Both the position numbers and the translations under genes were made by a program. Positions 48,578-58,900 of a DNA stretch of 64,000 nucleotides are shown here, piece by piece; the stretch's first letter is position 1, and each line of letters opens with the position of its first letter. The notes beneath the pieces are model-generated. The model was not told where the DNA came from. It was given only the letters and a program-made list of their open reading frames with translations, and made no database searches. The stretch lies in assembly GCF_000226115.1 (NCBI RefSeq), contig NC_016461.1, positions 930,001 through 994,000 of the forward strand, written 5' to 3'. The stretch comes from Thermothielavioides terrestris NRRL 8126 (taxonomy: Eukaryota; Ascomycota; Sordariomycetes; Sordariales; Chaetomiaceae).

Positions 48578-48588
48578 GTTATGAGCCC
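48578..48588 (+). other. Primer-binding site matching initiator tRNA-Met anticodon half
   Basis: GTTATGAGCCC directly follows the 5' LTR. Its complement GGGCTCATAAC is the 5' side of the initiator tRNA-Met anticodon stem-loop, ending at about position 39. Drosophila copia uses this internally cleaved half-tRNA as primer. The equivalent site in copia-1 is 33082-33092. Confidence 0.7.
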
Positions 48589-48754
48589 GGTTCGCGCACA
48601 ACACTCATAACAGCGGTGTAGCCCAGTTGGGGCCATCCTTCTTCTTTTCTCCAACAACCACTTCCAGTTTTCTCGATCGTCAACAACTCCCACAAGTTCA
48701 CATCACCCCCATCGTTCAGTCTGAACAACGCAGCACACCTCAGTTTGCTTCAAG

Positions 48755-51700
48755 ATGACACTCGAAACTGAGAAAACCGTCACCGTTGCTGTTGCAGCGC
48801 TTCCAACCCTCGACAGCCCCAAGGACTGGCCAAGATGGATCTCTGCTGTTCGCCAAGAGGCCAACAACCTGCGTGTCTGGCACATCATCGACCCAGACAC
48901 CGAGCTCGCCACCGAGGCTGAGATGCTCGGCCTTCCTGTGCAGCCCACCCAGGGTGCGGCACGTCAGGCGGTCCAGGACCGCCATCTTCAGGCGTGGCAC
49001 ACTGCACTGCAAGCCTGGAAGGCAGCCGATCCCACCACCCGTGGCGAGGAACCTCAGTCAACCAATCCTACTGAGGAGGAGATCCGCCGTGAATTCCTCA
49101 AGCTGTGCGAGGCGTTCTCGAAGTCCGCCATCGACACTGCGGCGTTCCGTGCCGTCAACAAGCTCCGCGAGATGATCAACGTGTCTGTCAGCGACCGCTA
49201 CGCACACACCGCACACGACATCATGGAGGCCGAGAACGTCACCGGCACACGCGGGTTTATACAGACGCTGCGCAAGATTATCGCACCCTCCAACAGCGCT
49301 ACTTTCACTGCGCTTGCCGAGGAGTACGCAACTGTCCTTGCCAGAGGCAGCCAGAGCGGCGTCGAACCCAGGACCTGGATTCTCGAGTACATGTCGGTCC
49401 TCCACCGCGCAAGGGCGGCCAACATCGCCGCAGTCACCGACGCAACAGCCGTCACCACATTCCTCAAGACTGTGCAGAGACGCTTGGATCCAGAGTGGGC
49501 GACTCGCATGCTGAAGGATATCAGTGTGACTGAGAAGCTCGGCGGCAAAGGACCAACCCTTCTCGACTTGGCTCTCTCACTCGAGGCGATCCTCCAGGCT
49601 GAAGCGGTGGTCCACCCGAAGCCTGGAGCCTACCCCGTGCTTCCAGGAGCGCAGAACGGTCAGAAGGGCAGTCAGAAGCGCAAGAAGAACCGCGACTGCC
49701 CGTGCAAGCCGAAGACTTTTCGCCACTGGTGGTTTCCCTCGGAATGTCGGCAACTTCGGTACGCTCTGACAGGGGAATCCCTGAACGGCGTGACGCTCCC
49801 AAACGACGCGGTGAATGCAGTGCGCCAACGATTCGCCAAGGAGCGCTGGAACGACCTTCGAGTGGAGCTCCAGAAGCTCGGTTGGAAGATCCAGAACGCA
49901 TCGTCAAACGCCAAGACCACTAGTTCCAATAGTGGCGCGGGTCCTTCATTTCCGGGAGCGCTCCAGGTGCACGCTGTCATCGACCCAGCGATCGCAAGCG
50001 AGCTCGAAGGAGCGCGTGGCGTGTTCGCATCTCTCGAGTTTGGCCCACACCCGCTCAGCAAGTGCATTCTGTTTGACAACTGTGGAGCGGTCAATCTCGT
50101 CAATGACAGGGCTCTCCTTGTCCCTGGCACGTTCGTCAAGACGAGCGGTGAGACTGTTGAGGCAGGCACCACATCCTTCCCAATCTCTGGCCGCGGCAAA
50201 TGGATCATCAAGAACGTTTTGAACGGCGCGCGCGGCCCGAACACTGAGGACCTTGTCATAGACAACGTTGCTGTCGTCGAGGGCTTTCACGTCAACATTG
50301 TCTCTGAGAGACGCCTTCGAGCGCAGGGCGCTTGGTACTGCGGTCTGGATTGCACGCTGCGTTGGGGAACTTTGGAGAAGAGTATTGTACTCAGGCAGCT
50401 GGTCGAGAAGTTCAACCTGACCTTCTTGCAATACAATGCTCTTTCCTCCTACTCTGATGCCCTTCGGGTGCTCCCCAGAAGCTTTGCCGGACTTGTGACT
50501 TTGAGCGCTGCAGTTGTGAAGAACTTTGGGAGGAGCAGGCCCTCCAAGGACCCGCTCCCAGAGAGAGAAGACCCAGCTGCTCTCTGGCACATCAGATCTG
50601 GTCATCTGAGTTCAGAGGCGCTGGAACATCTCGTCTTGAACGCCAGAGGTGTGCGGATTCGCGGGCCTCGCAGACTGGAATGCGAGGTATGCGCGCAGGC
50701 ATACGCGGAACAGGTTATTTCGCGCCGCCCACCATCGAAGCCGTCACCACGCCCATTTTGGAGGGTCTCTTGGGACCTGTTCGACTTTCCGAGGGCACTT
50801 GACGGCTCGAACTGGCTGCTGGTCATCAAGGACGAGTACAGTGGGAAGCTTTTCGCGACTCCACTCATACGCAAGACGCACGACAGTGTGTACGATGAGC
50901 TCGTCCGCTTCGAACGCTGGGTGAAACGCCAATTCGGGCTGCCCATCTGCAAGATCAGGCAGGATGGCGACACCAGTGTCATTGGCATCAAGGGATACAC
51001 AGCGTACGAGCTCTGGGCGCAGGAGCAGGGCATCGACTTGGAGGTTACGCCTTCGGATACCAAGGAGCCCAACGGCGGTTCAGAACGCGCAGGCAAAGAA
51101 CTTATCACAAAGAGCCTTGCAATGCTCACGGGCGCCGGACTTCCTCAGAACCTGTGGCCAGAGTCGACGGTTGCAGCTGCGTACTTGCACGGCATAAGCC
51201 CAAGTCGCGCTCGCAACTACCGCTCACCGAACGAGGTGCTCGACTCTTGGTTCAGACACTGGTTTCGCTGGTATCAGCCCGGTCTCGTGCATTCCCTGAC
51301 TGCCGACCTGCGCCCTAACTGGGGCGGCGTTTATGCGTACGGCTGCCGAGCGTACCCGCTGACGAAGGAACGCGAAAAGGGGATTGAGAGGCGTGCTGGG
51401 AAGGTCAAGCCCAGAGCGCACATCGGGTATCTTGTTGGATACAGGGCGTCCAACATTTACCGCATCTGGGTACCGAAACTCAGGAAGGTCATCACAACGC
51501 GCAACGTGACCTTTGACGAACGCACGTTCTACCGGGAGGGAGAGGAGCAGCTTGATGCTCAATCGGTGGCAGTCGCCAGAAAGGTTGTTGAGCTCATCGA
51601 ACTCCCCATAGAGCCTCGGGACGCCGAGGCAGTGCCGTTCGGAGTTACAGATGCCCATGAAGACCCAGTGACGGTTCCCGGCTCTCCAGGACATCTGGGG

Positions 51701-54124
51701 GGTGTGACTGAACGGGAACCGGAAGGGCAGGCTCCTCCCCACTCTCCATCCTGTCTGGGGGGTGCGGAAGTACTCGAGCATCGCGGCCAGAGTTCGGGTG
51801 AGGAGCCCACTGGTGGTCTTTACACTCCAGAACCAACACCGGAGCCGCGCCAGGAACGCCCGGACGGTTTTGGAGGGAGCGGCCCCCCTGCTGATCACGG
51901 TGCTAGCAGTGACAGCAGACCGGTGGGAACTGCATCATCGGAGGCCCCTGATGCAGTTATCGGAGACGCCAGTAGCAGCGTCGCTGGCGGCACAACTAGG
52001 AGTGCCAGCCAGGGCAGCACGACGGCAAGTGCTGCCGCAGTCGATACTCCTAGCAGTGAAGAGGAGGTCGACCGCCCTGGCGATCAGCCAGAGGCTCCAG
52101 ACGACTGGGAAGACGCCTCAAACCATGGTTCTCAGCCTGATTCTGGAACACCCGCAGCCACGCCAGCGAGGGAGAAGCGCAAGTACGTGCGCAAGGTATA
52201 CGGACCACCAACTCGTTACTCAAGACGGATCCGTAGACAGTCTCCCGGCGGCGGTGCAGGCGGAAGCGGCGGTCTGGTGTGCTTCGCAGCCCCCATGTAC
52301 CATGAGGAGAGCATCGACGTACCAGATCAGCACGCGTGGCATTCGTTCAGCCACACATTTTTGGATGACCCTGTAATCGCTCTGCAGGAGGGCGACAGCA
52401 TCCAGCACCGCACATTGCATGCGGTTTTCGCGGCGGCAGTCCGCCAACATCGTGACGCGCGTCCTGGGGCAACGCCAAGCAGGCCCCGGGTGCATTTTGA
52501 CGACCTCGCCAAGCTTCCTAAGCGCTGGAGGGATCTCGCCAACCACCCTCAAGGGCCCGAGTTCATCAAAGCGGCTGAGGAAGAGATTCGCAATCTCGTC
52601 AACAGGAAGACATGGCGCAAGATTCGGCGCGAGACCTTCAAAGGAAGACCACTCCCTCTGAAGTGGGTTTTCGTCTACAAGTTCGATCAGAATGGCAACC
52701 TCGAGAAGTGCAAGTCTCGCATCTGCGTTCGAGGCGACCTTCAGGAGCTCACTACTCTGCAAAGCACTTATGCAGCCACACTCGCAGCGCGCTCGTTCCG
52801 CACAATGATGGCTATCGCCGCGCAGTTTGATCTTGAGGTCAAGCAGTTCGACGTAGCGCAGGCGTTCTTGAATGCGGACCTGCCTGAGGGTGTTGTTTGC
52901 GAGATGCCTGAGGGGTTCGAAGAGCCTGGATTTCTTGTGGAACTGCAGAGAGCTCTGTACGGCTTGCGAGAGTCTCCGTTGCTCTGGTACCGAGAGTTCT
53001 CCGGCACACTTCGGAAGCTCGGCCTCACAGCTTCGCCTGAGGAGCCATGCTTGTTCTTCGATCGCCAACGGCGCGTGCTCGTGCTGTTCTACGTGGACGA
53101 CTACCTAGTCTTCTACCACAGAGACCACGCGGAGACAGCTCAGAGGATCATCGACGCTCTGAAAGCGAAGTACGAAGTGCACGAAAAGGGGGACGTGGCT
53201 TGGTTCCTGGGCATCAGGGTGATCCGCGACCGCGCGCAACGCAAGATCTGGCTCTGCCTTGACCAGTACATCGAGAAGATTGCGAAGCGCTTCGGTCTCG
53301 CGGATCAAATCACCTTTCCAAGCATCCCTCTCCCTGTAATGGAACTCCGCAAGTTCACTGGCACTGCCACTCGAGCGCAGATCAGGCTGTTCCAGGAGCT
53401 TGTTGGATCGCTACTCTACGCCGCGGTCGTACTGCGCGCGGAGGTCGCGTTCCCGGCATCGTTGCTCTCGCACTTCCTGACGAACCCCTCGGGGACACAC
53501 ATTGATGCTGCAAAGCATGCAATCTCCTACCTGTTTGGCACGCGCTTCCTCGCTATTCAGTTCGGGGGTGTGCCGCAGGATGCTGCTCCCACGCAAATCT
53601 TGCTCATCGCAGGGGACGCGTCGCATGCGGATGATCCTGATACGCGCAGGTCGTCACAAGGCTATCTCATCTCTCTGTTCGGTGGGCTCGTTCATTGGAA
53701 GGCTGCGCGCCAAGATACAGTCACCACCTCGTCTACGGAGGCGGAGCTCCTCGCTCTGTCCACCGCAGCGCGGGAGACAATGGCGTTCAAGCGTTTCCTC
53801 AGCGACCTGCAACTTGAGCTGGGTGTGCCTTGGACTGTGTTCTGTGACAACACGCAGACCATCCGGCTCGTGGTGGGAGAGAACGAACGCATCAGCACTC
53901 GCCTGCGTCATGTTGACATCCACAACATGTGGCTGCGTCAGGAACACGCGAAGGGATCTTTCGAGGTCGCGTACTTGCCAACTGCTGAGATGCCTGCAGA
54001 TGGGCTTACGAAGGTGTTGACTCGCCAGAAGTTCGAGCACTTCAGGGAGCTCCTCAACCTGCAGGATGTGCGTCATATGGTGCAGGGAGACGATCAGGGG
54101 GACAGGAACGCAAGGCTTGAGTAA
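48755..54124 (+). CDS. Copia-2 Gag-Pol polyprotein (1789 aa), intact
   Basis: Same 1789-residue product as copia-1 with no difference that I can find. Domain positions on the nucleotide scale: variant gag knuckle about 49.70 kb, protease LFDNCGA about 50.07 kb, integrase zinc region 50.58-50.70 kb, integrase core 50.77-51.1 kb, RT from about 52.65 kb with YVDD at about 53.09 kb, and RNase H from about 53.61 kb. Between integrase and RT (51.6-52.2 kb) is a long Pro/Ser/Glu-rich linker. Both copies being open indicates very recent transposition or escape from RIP. Confidence 0.95.
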   Translation: MTLETEKTVTVAVAALPTLDSPKDWPRWISAVRQEANNLRVWHIIDPDTELATEAEMLGLPVQPTQGAARQAVQDRHLQAWHTALQAWKAADPTTRGEEPQSTNPTEEEIRREFLKLCEAFSKSAIDTAAFRAVNKLREMINVSVSDRYAHTAHDIMEAENVTGTRGFIQTLRKIIAPSNSATFTALAEEYATVLARGSQSGVEPRTWILEYMSVLHRARAANIAAVTDATAVTTFLKTVQRRLDPEWATRMLKDISVTEKLGGKGPTLLDLALSLEAILQAEAVVHPKPGAYPVLPGAQNGQKGSQKRKKNRDCPCKPKTFRHWWFPSECRQLRYALTGESLNGVTLPNDAVNAVRQRFAKERWNDLRVELQKLGWKIQNASSNAKTTSSNSGAGPSFPGALQVHAVIDPAIASELEGARGVFASLEFGPHPLSKCILFDNCGAVNLVNDRALLVPGTFVKTSGETVEAGTTSFPISGRGKWIIKNVLNGARGPNTEDLVIDNVAVVEGFHVNIVSERRLRAQGAWYCGLDCTLRWGTLEKSIVLRQLVEKFNLTFLQYNALSSYSDALRVLPRSFAGLVTLSAAVVKNFGRSRPSKDPLPEREDPAALWHIRSGHLSSEALEHLVLNARGVRIRGPRRLECEVCAQAYAEQVISRRPPSKPSPRPFWRVSWDLFDFPRALDGSNWLLVIKDEYSGKLFATPLIRKTHDSVYDELVRFERWVKRQFGLPICKIRQDGDTSVIGIKGYTAYELWAQEQGIDLEVTPSDTKEPNGGSERAGKELITKSLAMLTGAGLPQNLWPESTVAAAYLHGISPSRARNYRSPNEVLDSWFRHWFRWYQPGLVHSLTADLRPNWGGVYAYGCRAYPLTKEREKGIERRAGKVKPRAHIGYLVGYRASNIYRIWVPKLRKVITTRNVTFDERTFYREGEEQLDAQSVAVARKVVELIELPIEPRDAEAVPFGVTDAHEDPVTVPGSPGHLGGVTEREPEGQAPPHSPSCLGGAEVLEHRGQSSGEEPTGGLYTPEPTPEPRQERPDGFGGSGPPADHGASSDSRPVGTASSEAPDAVIGDASSSVAGGTTRSASQGSTTASAAAVDTPSSEEEVDRPGDQPEAPDDWEDASNHGSQPDSGTPAATPAREKRKYVRKVYGPPTRYSRRIRRQSPGGGAGGSGGLVCFAAPMYHEESIDVPDQHAWHSFSHTFLDDPVIALQEGDSIQHRTLHAVFAAAVRQHRDARPGATPSRPRVHFDDLAKLPKRWRDLANHPQGPEFIKAAEEEIRNLVNRKTWRKIRRETFKGRPLPLKWVFVYKFDQNGNLEKCKSRICVRGDLQELTTLQSTYAATLAARSFRTMMAIAAQFDLEVKQFDVAQAFLNADLPEGVVCEMPEGFEEPGFLVELQRALYGLRESPLLWYREFSGTLRKLGLTASPEEPCLFFDRQRRVLVLFYVDDYLVFYHRDHAETAQRIIDALKAKYEVHEKGDVAWFLGIRVIRDRAQRKIWLCLDQYIEKIAKRFGLADQITFPSIPLPVMELRKFTGTATRAQIRLFQELVGSLLYAAVVLRAEVAFPASLLSHFLTNPSGTHIDAAKHAISYLFGTRFLAIQFGGVPQDAAPTQILLIAGDASHADDPDTRRSSQGYLISLFGGLVHWKAARQDTVTTSSTEAELLALSTAARETMAFKRFLSDLQLELGVPWTVFCDNTQTIRLVVGENERISTRLRHVDIHNMWLRQEHAKGSFEVAYLPTAEMPADGLTKVLTRQKFEHFRELLNLQDVRHMVQGDDQGDRNARLE

Positions 54125-54211
54125 AAAACAAACTAAACACAGGAGCGCACGCCGGCGCAAAACAGACTGGGGGGTGCCCGCACCCGCGAAACAACAAACA
54201 ACAACGCGGAA

Positions 54212-55125
54212 CTACTTGCCACCCTTCTTCTTCTTGGGAGTCATGGCGGCCAGCACCGCCGCCGCCACACCACGCGCCAGCGCCTCCGGGTCAAAGCCCG
54301 GAGCAGCCTCCTCCTCGCTCTCGTCCTCATCCTCGTCCTCCTCCTCGCTCTCCTCCTTCTTGGCCTTCTTGGCCTTCTTGGACTTCTTGGTGGGCGCGGC
54401 CGCCTTTGCCTTGCCCTTGCCCTTGCCCTTGGCGGGCGCGGGCGCGCGCTCGTCGTCATCGTCGTCGTCATCCTCGGCGTCGGCGTCCTCGCCCTCCATG
54501 GCGAGGAGGGCGCGCAGGGTGGCGCGCAGCGTCTTCTGGTCCTACCACACACAGTCAGACTAGCTCTTTTCCTTTGTCTTTTCATTTGTACTCACGAGAT
54601 TGGCCTTGGGCTCCTGGCGCCCCTGCATCAGGGCCAGGAAGTGCTTGGCGGCGGGGAGCACACTCGCGGGGCTGATTCATCAGTACCGTGCGCCTTGCAA
54701 CTGTGCTGACAGACTTACATGGAGCGACACTTCTTGCCGCGCGCACAGCGCGCGCACCGGGCCGCTTTGCCGGGGGCCTCCCGGCACTCCCCAGAGCTCT
54801 TGCCGCGCATGGCGGACTTCAGGCAACCCAGGCAGGGCTGCTCTCTCAGGGCGCCCTCCTCCTCCTCATCCTCCGAAGAGGAGGAGGAGGAGGAGGGGGG
54901 CGCCGCACGCTTGGAGGGGGTCTTCGGCGTGGCGGGGGTCCTGCTGCAAGTGTCAGAGACGCGGATGTACGCGCCGCGCCAGTCGGGCAGATTGTGGTGT
55001 GCTCACTTCTTGCTGGCGCCAGCGCCAGCCTTGGTGGGGGTGGCCGGGAGCGGGGGAGGCTTGTTCTTGGCCGCCTTGGCGGCGCGGGCCTTCTCGAGAG
55101 CGGCGAGGCGAGCAGAGGACGGCAT
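54212..55125 (-). CDS. Spliced antisense gene in copia-2 (second copy)
   Basis: Mirror image of 26545-27458: exons 55125-55007, 54943-54719, 54671-54596 and 54541-54212, with introns of 63, 47 and 54 bp, and the same 249-residue product. It lies convergent with gag-pol (stop to stop distance 87 bp), with its start facing the 3' LTR about 650 bp away. Any transcript would be antisense to the element's genomic RNA, so full-length genomic RNA would not lose these introns by splicing. Function unknown. Confidence 0.7.
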
Positions 55126-55269
55126 GGTTGTTGTTGTTGATGTTGTTGTTGTTGCTGATGCTGCTGCTGTTGCTCGCGGTCTGCAGAGGAAGAGTTCGGG
55201 AGATGGTTTGAGGCGCACTCACCATGATTAAATACTTCCAGGAGTGCAGCCATCGACCGGCCTGCGGCA

Positions 55270-55694
55270 CTGCGGTATTGTCTGCATGGCGCGAATGCAA
55301 CAATGGGTAGCAATGGTGGGCGTGCATTCAAGACGTTGGGCAACAAAGGCCACAATGGCACACATGCGAATGATCGCAATGCTCAATTGCGCAACCTGCA
55401 CCCACAATCGAGGCGGCACGATTCAAGATACGCGCCTGAATGGAGGATGGGGATGGAACGCGCTGCGCAATTGGGAACTGCGCACAATGCGATCAATGGC
55501 GCTCGCAACAATGCCAACGACAGCGCCCCTGAATGTCAACTTTGGCGCCCCTGGGTCTGACCGCATTCAGCGCAGCACGCAATTCGCCAACGCACGCGCC
55601 ACAACGCGTACACAATGGCGCGCGGACAACTTGCACAATGGCGGCGGCTGCGCGCAATGGTGGGATCAATACCGGAGGCCACAGTTCAATGCGC
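55270..55694 (-). promoter_or_regulatory. ATTG-rich non-coding block (copia-2)
   Basis: Inverted copy of 25976-26400, upstream of the antisense gene on the minus strand; here it reads as CAAT-rich on the plus strand. Confidence 0.45.
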
Positions 55695-55772
55695 CTGGCA
55701 GTGCGAGCTCCAGAGTCAGTGCCCAGCATGCGTGTTCCACAGACAGCCTCCTGAGAGTCTGTCTGGGGGGTG

Positions 55773-55954
55773 TGTCGCGTGCTAGTGCACACGTGACTCT
55801 ATCTGCCAGGCTCCCTGCGCTCAGGGGGCACATGTCAGCTCTGCCCACACATGTATATAGACCTCGGCGCTCCTCCCACCCAGCTTGAGAGGAGCACCTC
55901 TCTCAATACACATGCCTCTGCATCCTGCATGGCCCCACTTCGCTGCTCTTCTCA
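55773..55954 (+). repeat. Copia-2 3' LTR
   Basis: 182 bp, identical to the 5' LTR; preceded by a short purine run (GGGGGGTG) that may be the polypurine tract. Confidence 0.95.
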
Positions 55955-55959
55955 GATTC

Positions 55960-58900
55960 TAATACCCTTTAAGAAACTATTAAAGATAAGTTTTTTATTA
56001 TTAGTTCCTCTAATAAGTAGATCCTCTAGTATTATTAGTCCCTTAGTTTTATAGTGTTAAAAGAGGGTTTAATTAAACTTTGTAAAGTACTTAGAATTTT
56101 CTAACGTTAAACTAAAGATTAGTTTACTCTTTAGAAATCTAAGTTCCTAAAGTAGATTTAGTAAACTCTAAGTATATTTATCTTAATCCCTTAGCTTAGT
56201 TATTATAGTTTATAGAAGTTTGTTTATTAGAATATAAAGATCTATATTCTATAAAGAACCTTTTCCTTTCTTTCCTAGAACCTCTATCCTAATTATATCT
56301 TTGAACAAGTATAGAGAATATAGATATATCGAGGGGGATTTACCTTGCCTAGTCTAAACTATACCTAGAGTGTCGATAGCTATTGTAAATTAGTAGACTA
56401 TAGTATTAAGATCTATATAGGGATCGACGCCTATTTGTAGTTTATTCTATAGTACTATATTAGGATTTATACACTTACTAAATGCTTTATTTTCCTTTAA
56501 TATCTTAGGGTTGTTAAAGAGCTTAATTTTCTTCTAATAATAATTTAGTTAGACTAAGGAGTTAAGACTTTAATAATAGTAGCGATTTATATTTAACTTT
56601 CTCTAAGTATAAAGGACTATTATCAACTTAAACTAAGGAGGAATGAAGATAGAGGTATTAGATAGTATACCCCTAAAGGGAGAGGTGAAGTAGATTTCTC
56701 TATTCTTCTAAGAAAGGTGGATATCTCCTAACTTTTTAAACGACCCTTTTTATTTAAAGATTACTATACTTTTAAGAAGAGTACTAAAAAGTAATAGATT
56801 AAGTTATAGTGAAACTAGCTTTATAAAGGTCATTTAGGTTTCTAATAAGTAAGTTACTATAGTTTATACTTAATTATATATAATTAAATCCAATTATACT
56901 TAGTTACCTAAGCTAATCTATTATTAGAATCTCTTTAGAAGGCTTTGCTATAAAGATAGTTAGAATAGTGACTACTTATCCAATTATATTGCTCTACTCT
57001 ATATCTATATACCTATTATCTAATTTAAAGTTACTAACTTCGTTAATTACTAGAATAACTATACTATTTATAAATAGAAGAACTAGTAGTATATTTACAT
57101 TAGAACCCTTTAGAAGATATTCACTTGTATATAGCTAGGGGTAGAGGTAGTCGACTATTGTTTACCGCTATTATATAACCACTAGAAGTTCTTTAACAAG
57201 CTTACAAAGATCGATAATATCGAGGTCGACTAATATCTCCCTAATAATATACTAACCCTTTATAAGTCATTTATAACGACATTCAACAAATTGGTTAGCA
57301 ACTAGCTAGACTCGCCCTATCTTAACAAGTATATATACCTTTAGAATCGCCTTATACTTTATAAGTCTTAAAGGTACTAACTTCAATTATACTTACTTAT
57401 AAAGCCTACTAGTAGATAGATATAGTTTAAGCTTAATCTTAAATATTAAAGTATTTTTCTAAAGGAGTTTTAGAGTAAAGAGGACGATCCTATAGCTATA
57501 GTAATTAATGAATTATAATAAAGTTTAAATCTCATTAAAGGAAGTAGCGAAGAATAGAATAATAACGATAAGTTTAAAGAGGAAAAGGATAAACCTAAAC
57601 AAAATAGGGTAGAGAATATAGAATAAAGGTCTTCGATAGCTAATATAATATTATTAGTCAATGTTAATTAAATTAAAAGGCTTACTAAGAGAGGTATTTT
57701 CAACAATGTCTATCGCTTTTACTAGCTAATTTAGATGCCCTATATTATAAAAAGGAAGACTATTTATAAGTAGCTATATACCCTTATCTTTAAACTTAGC
57801 TAGCTCCTCTAGTATATACTTAGTCTTAAAGTCTAGGTTAGAGTTAGGATAAGCTACCTCCTAGCGCTTCTTTATATAACCCTCTTAGTTTTATATAGCT
57901 TTAGAATAAGCCCTCTACTTTAAGCTATATACGACTTTAGTCGCTACCTCCTTCTTTGCCTTCGCCTAGGTCACAACGCCTAGCTCTAATTTAACGATGT
58001 CTAGCTCCAACTTGATAATACTACGCTCTAACTTAATACCTAGCTCCAACTTAATAATACCTAGCTCTAATTTAATAGTATTAGGCTTAGACTTAATACT
58101 CTACTCCAACTTAATATAACCTACTTTCGATTTAATAAATAGATCGTTATTAGAGTTAGAATAAAAGCGTTCTCCTTTATCTTTTAACTCTACCTAGGGC
58201 TTAATAGAGCTCTCCTTCGACTTTAGCTAAAAAGCCTTTTTTAAATATAATCAAGCTTACTTAGCTTTAGGTAAGGGAATATCCTCCTTATCTATAGCTA
58301 CTAGCTCCTAACTTATTAATAAGTTGAGGTATATTACTTTATTAGGACTAAACTTCGACTTATTAGCTATTATAGCCTAGAGCTCCTACAAGGTCATTGG
58401 CTTATTAGGTTTTAAACTAGAGAGCTTAGTAATTAGGACCTATACCTTTAGAGCAACTTAATTAACAAAGTAGAAGTCTAATAGCTTATAGACTTTATTA
58501 ATATAGGCTAGTTTAAAAAGCTCTTTAATAAGCTTATAGTAATTAACCTAGCGTTTTAAAAGTAAATAGGGCTACGACCTATATTTACTAAACAATATAA
58601 CTTTAGTCTATTATTAGTATATATAGCCTATAACTATCGAAGTAATATACTCTCTTACCTAGAGTTTAAAAGCGATATTAGCAATAAGATTTTACTATAT
58701 ACTATAGCTATCTTTAGCGATACTTTTAGTATAATTGAACTCTACTACTCGATAAACAGAGCTTAGGCTTACTATACTCGATATACTCTAAGAGGCTATT
58801 GAACTTACTAAGCTTAGGCTTGTCCTAGAGAGCAAAGGAGAGCTAAATAAAGGGGTAGAACAATAGGTATAGACGACTAGTAGTACCTATAGGGTTTAGC

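Larger units (their letters stand above)
48396..55954 (+). mobile_element. Copia-2: intact, un-RIPed Ty1/copia retrotransposon in the outer element
   Basis: 7559 bp, plus orientation, the inverted twin of copia-1 (position x corresponds to 81670 minus x). LTRs are 48396-48577 and 55773-55954; the target duplication is GATTC (48391-48395 and 55955-55959). Different duplications from copia-1 show two independent insertions rather than a duplication or assembly copy of one locus. Confidence 0.95.

Noticed and set aside
25716..55954. Copia-1/copia-2 pair as an assembly duplication
   Set aside because: Each has its own matching 5-bp target duplication and different flanks, which an assembly artefact would not create; read-level confirmation is still listed as a check.
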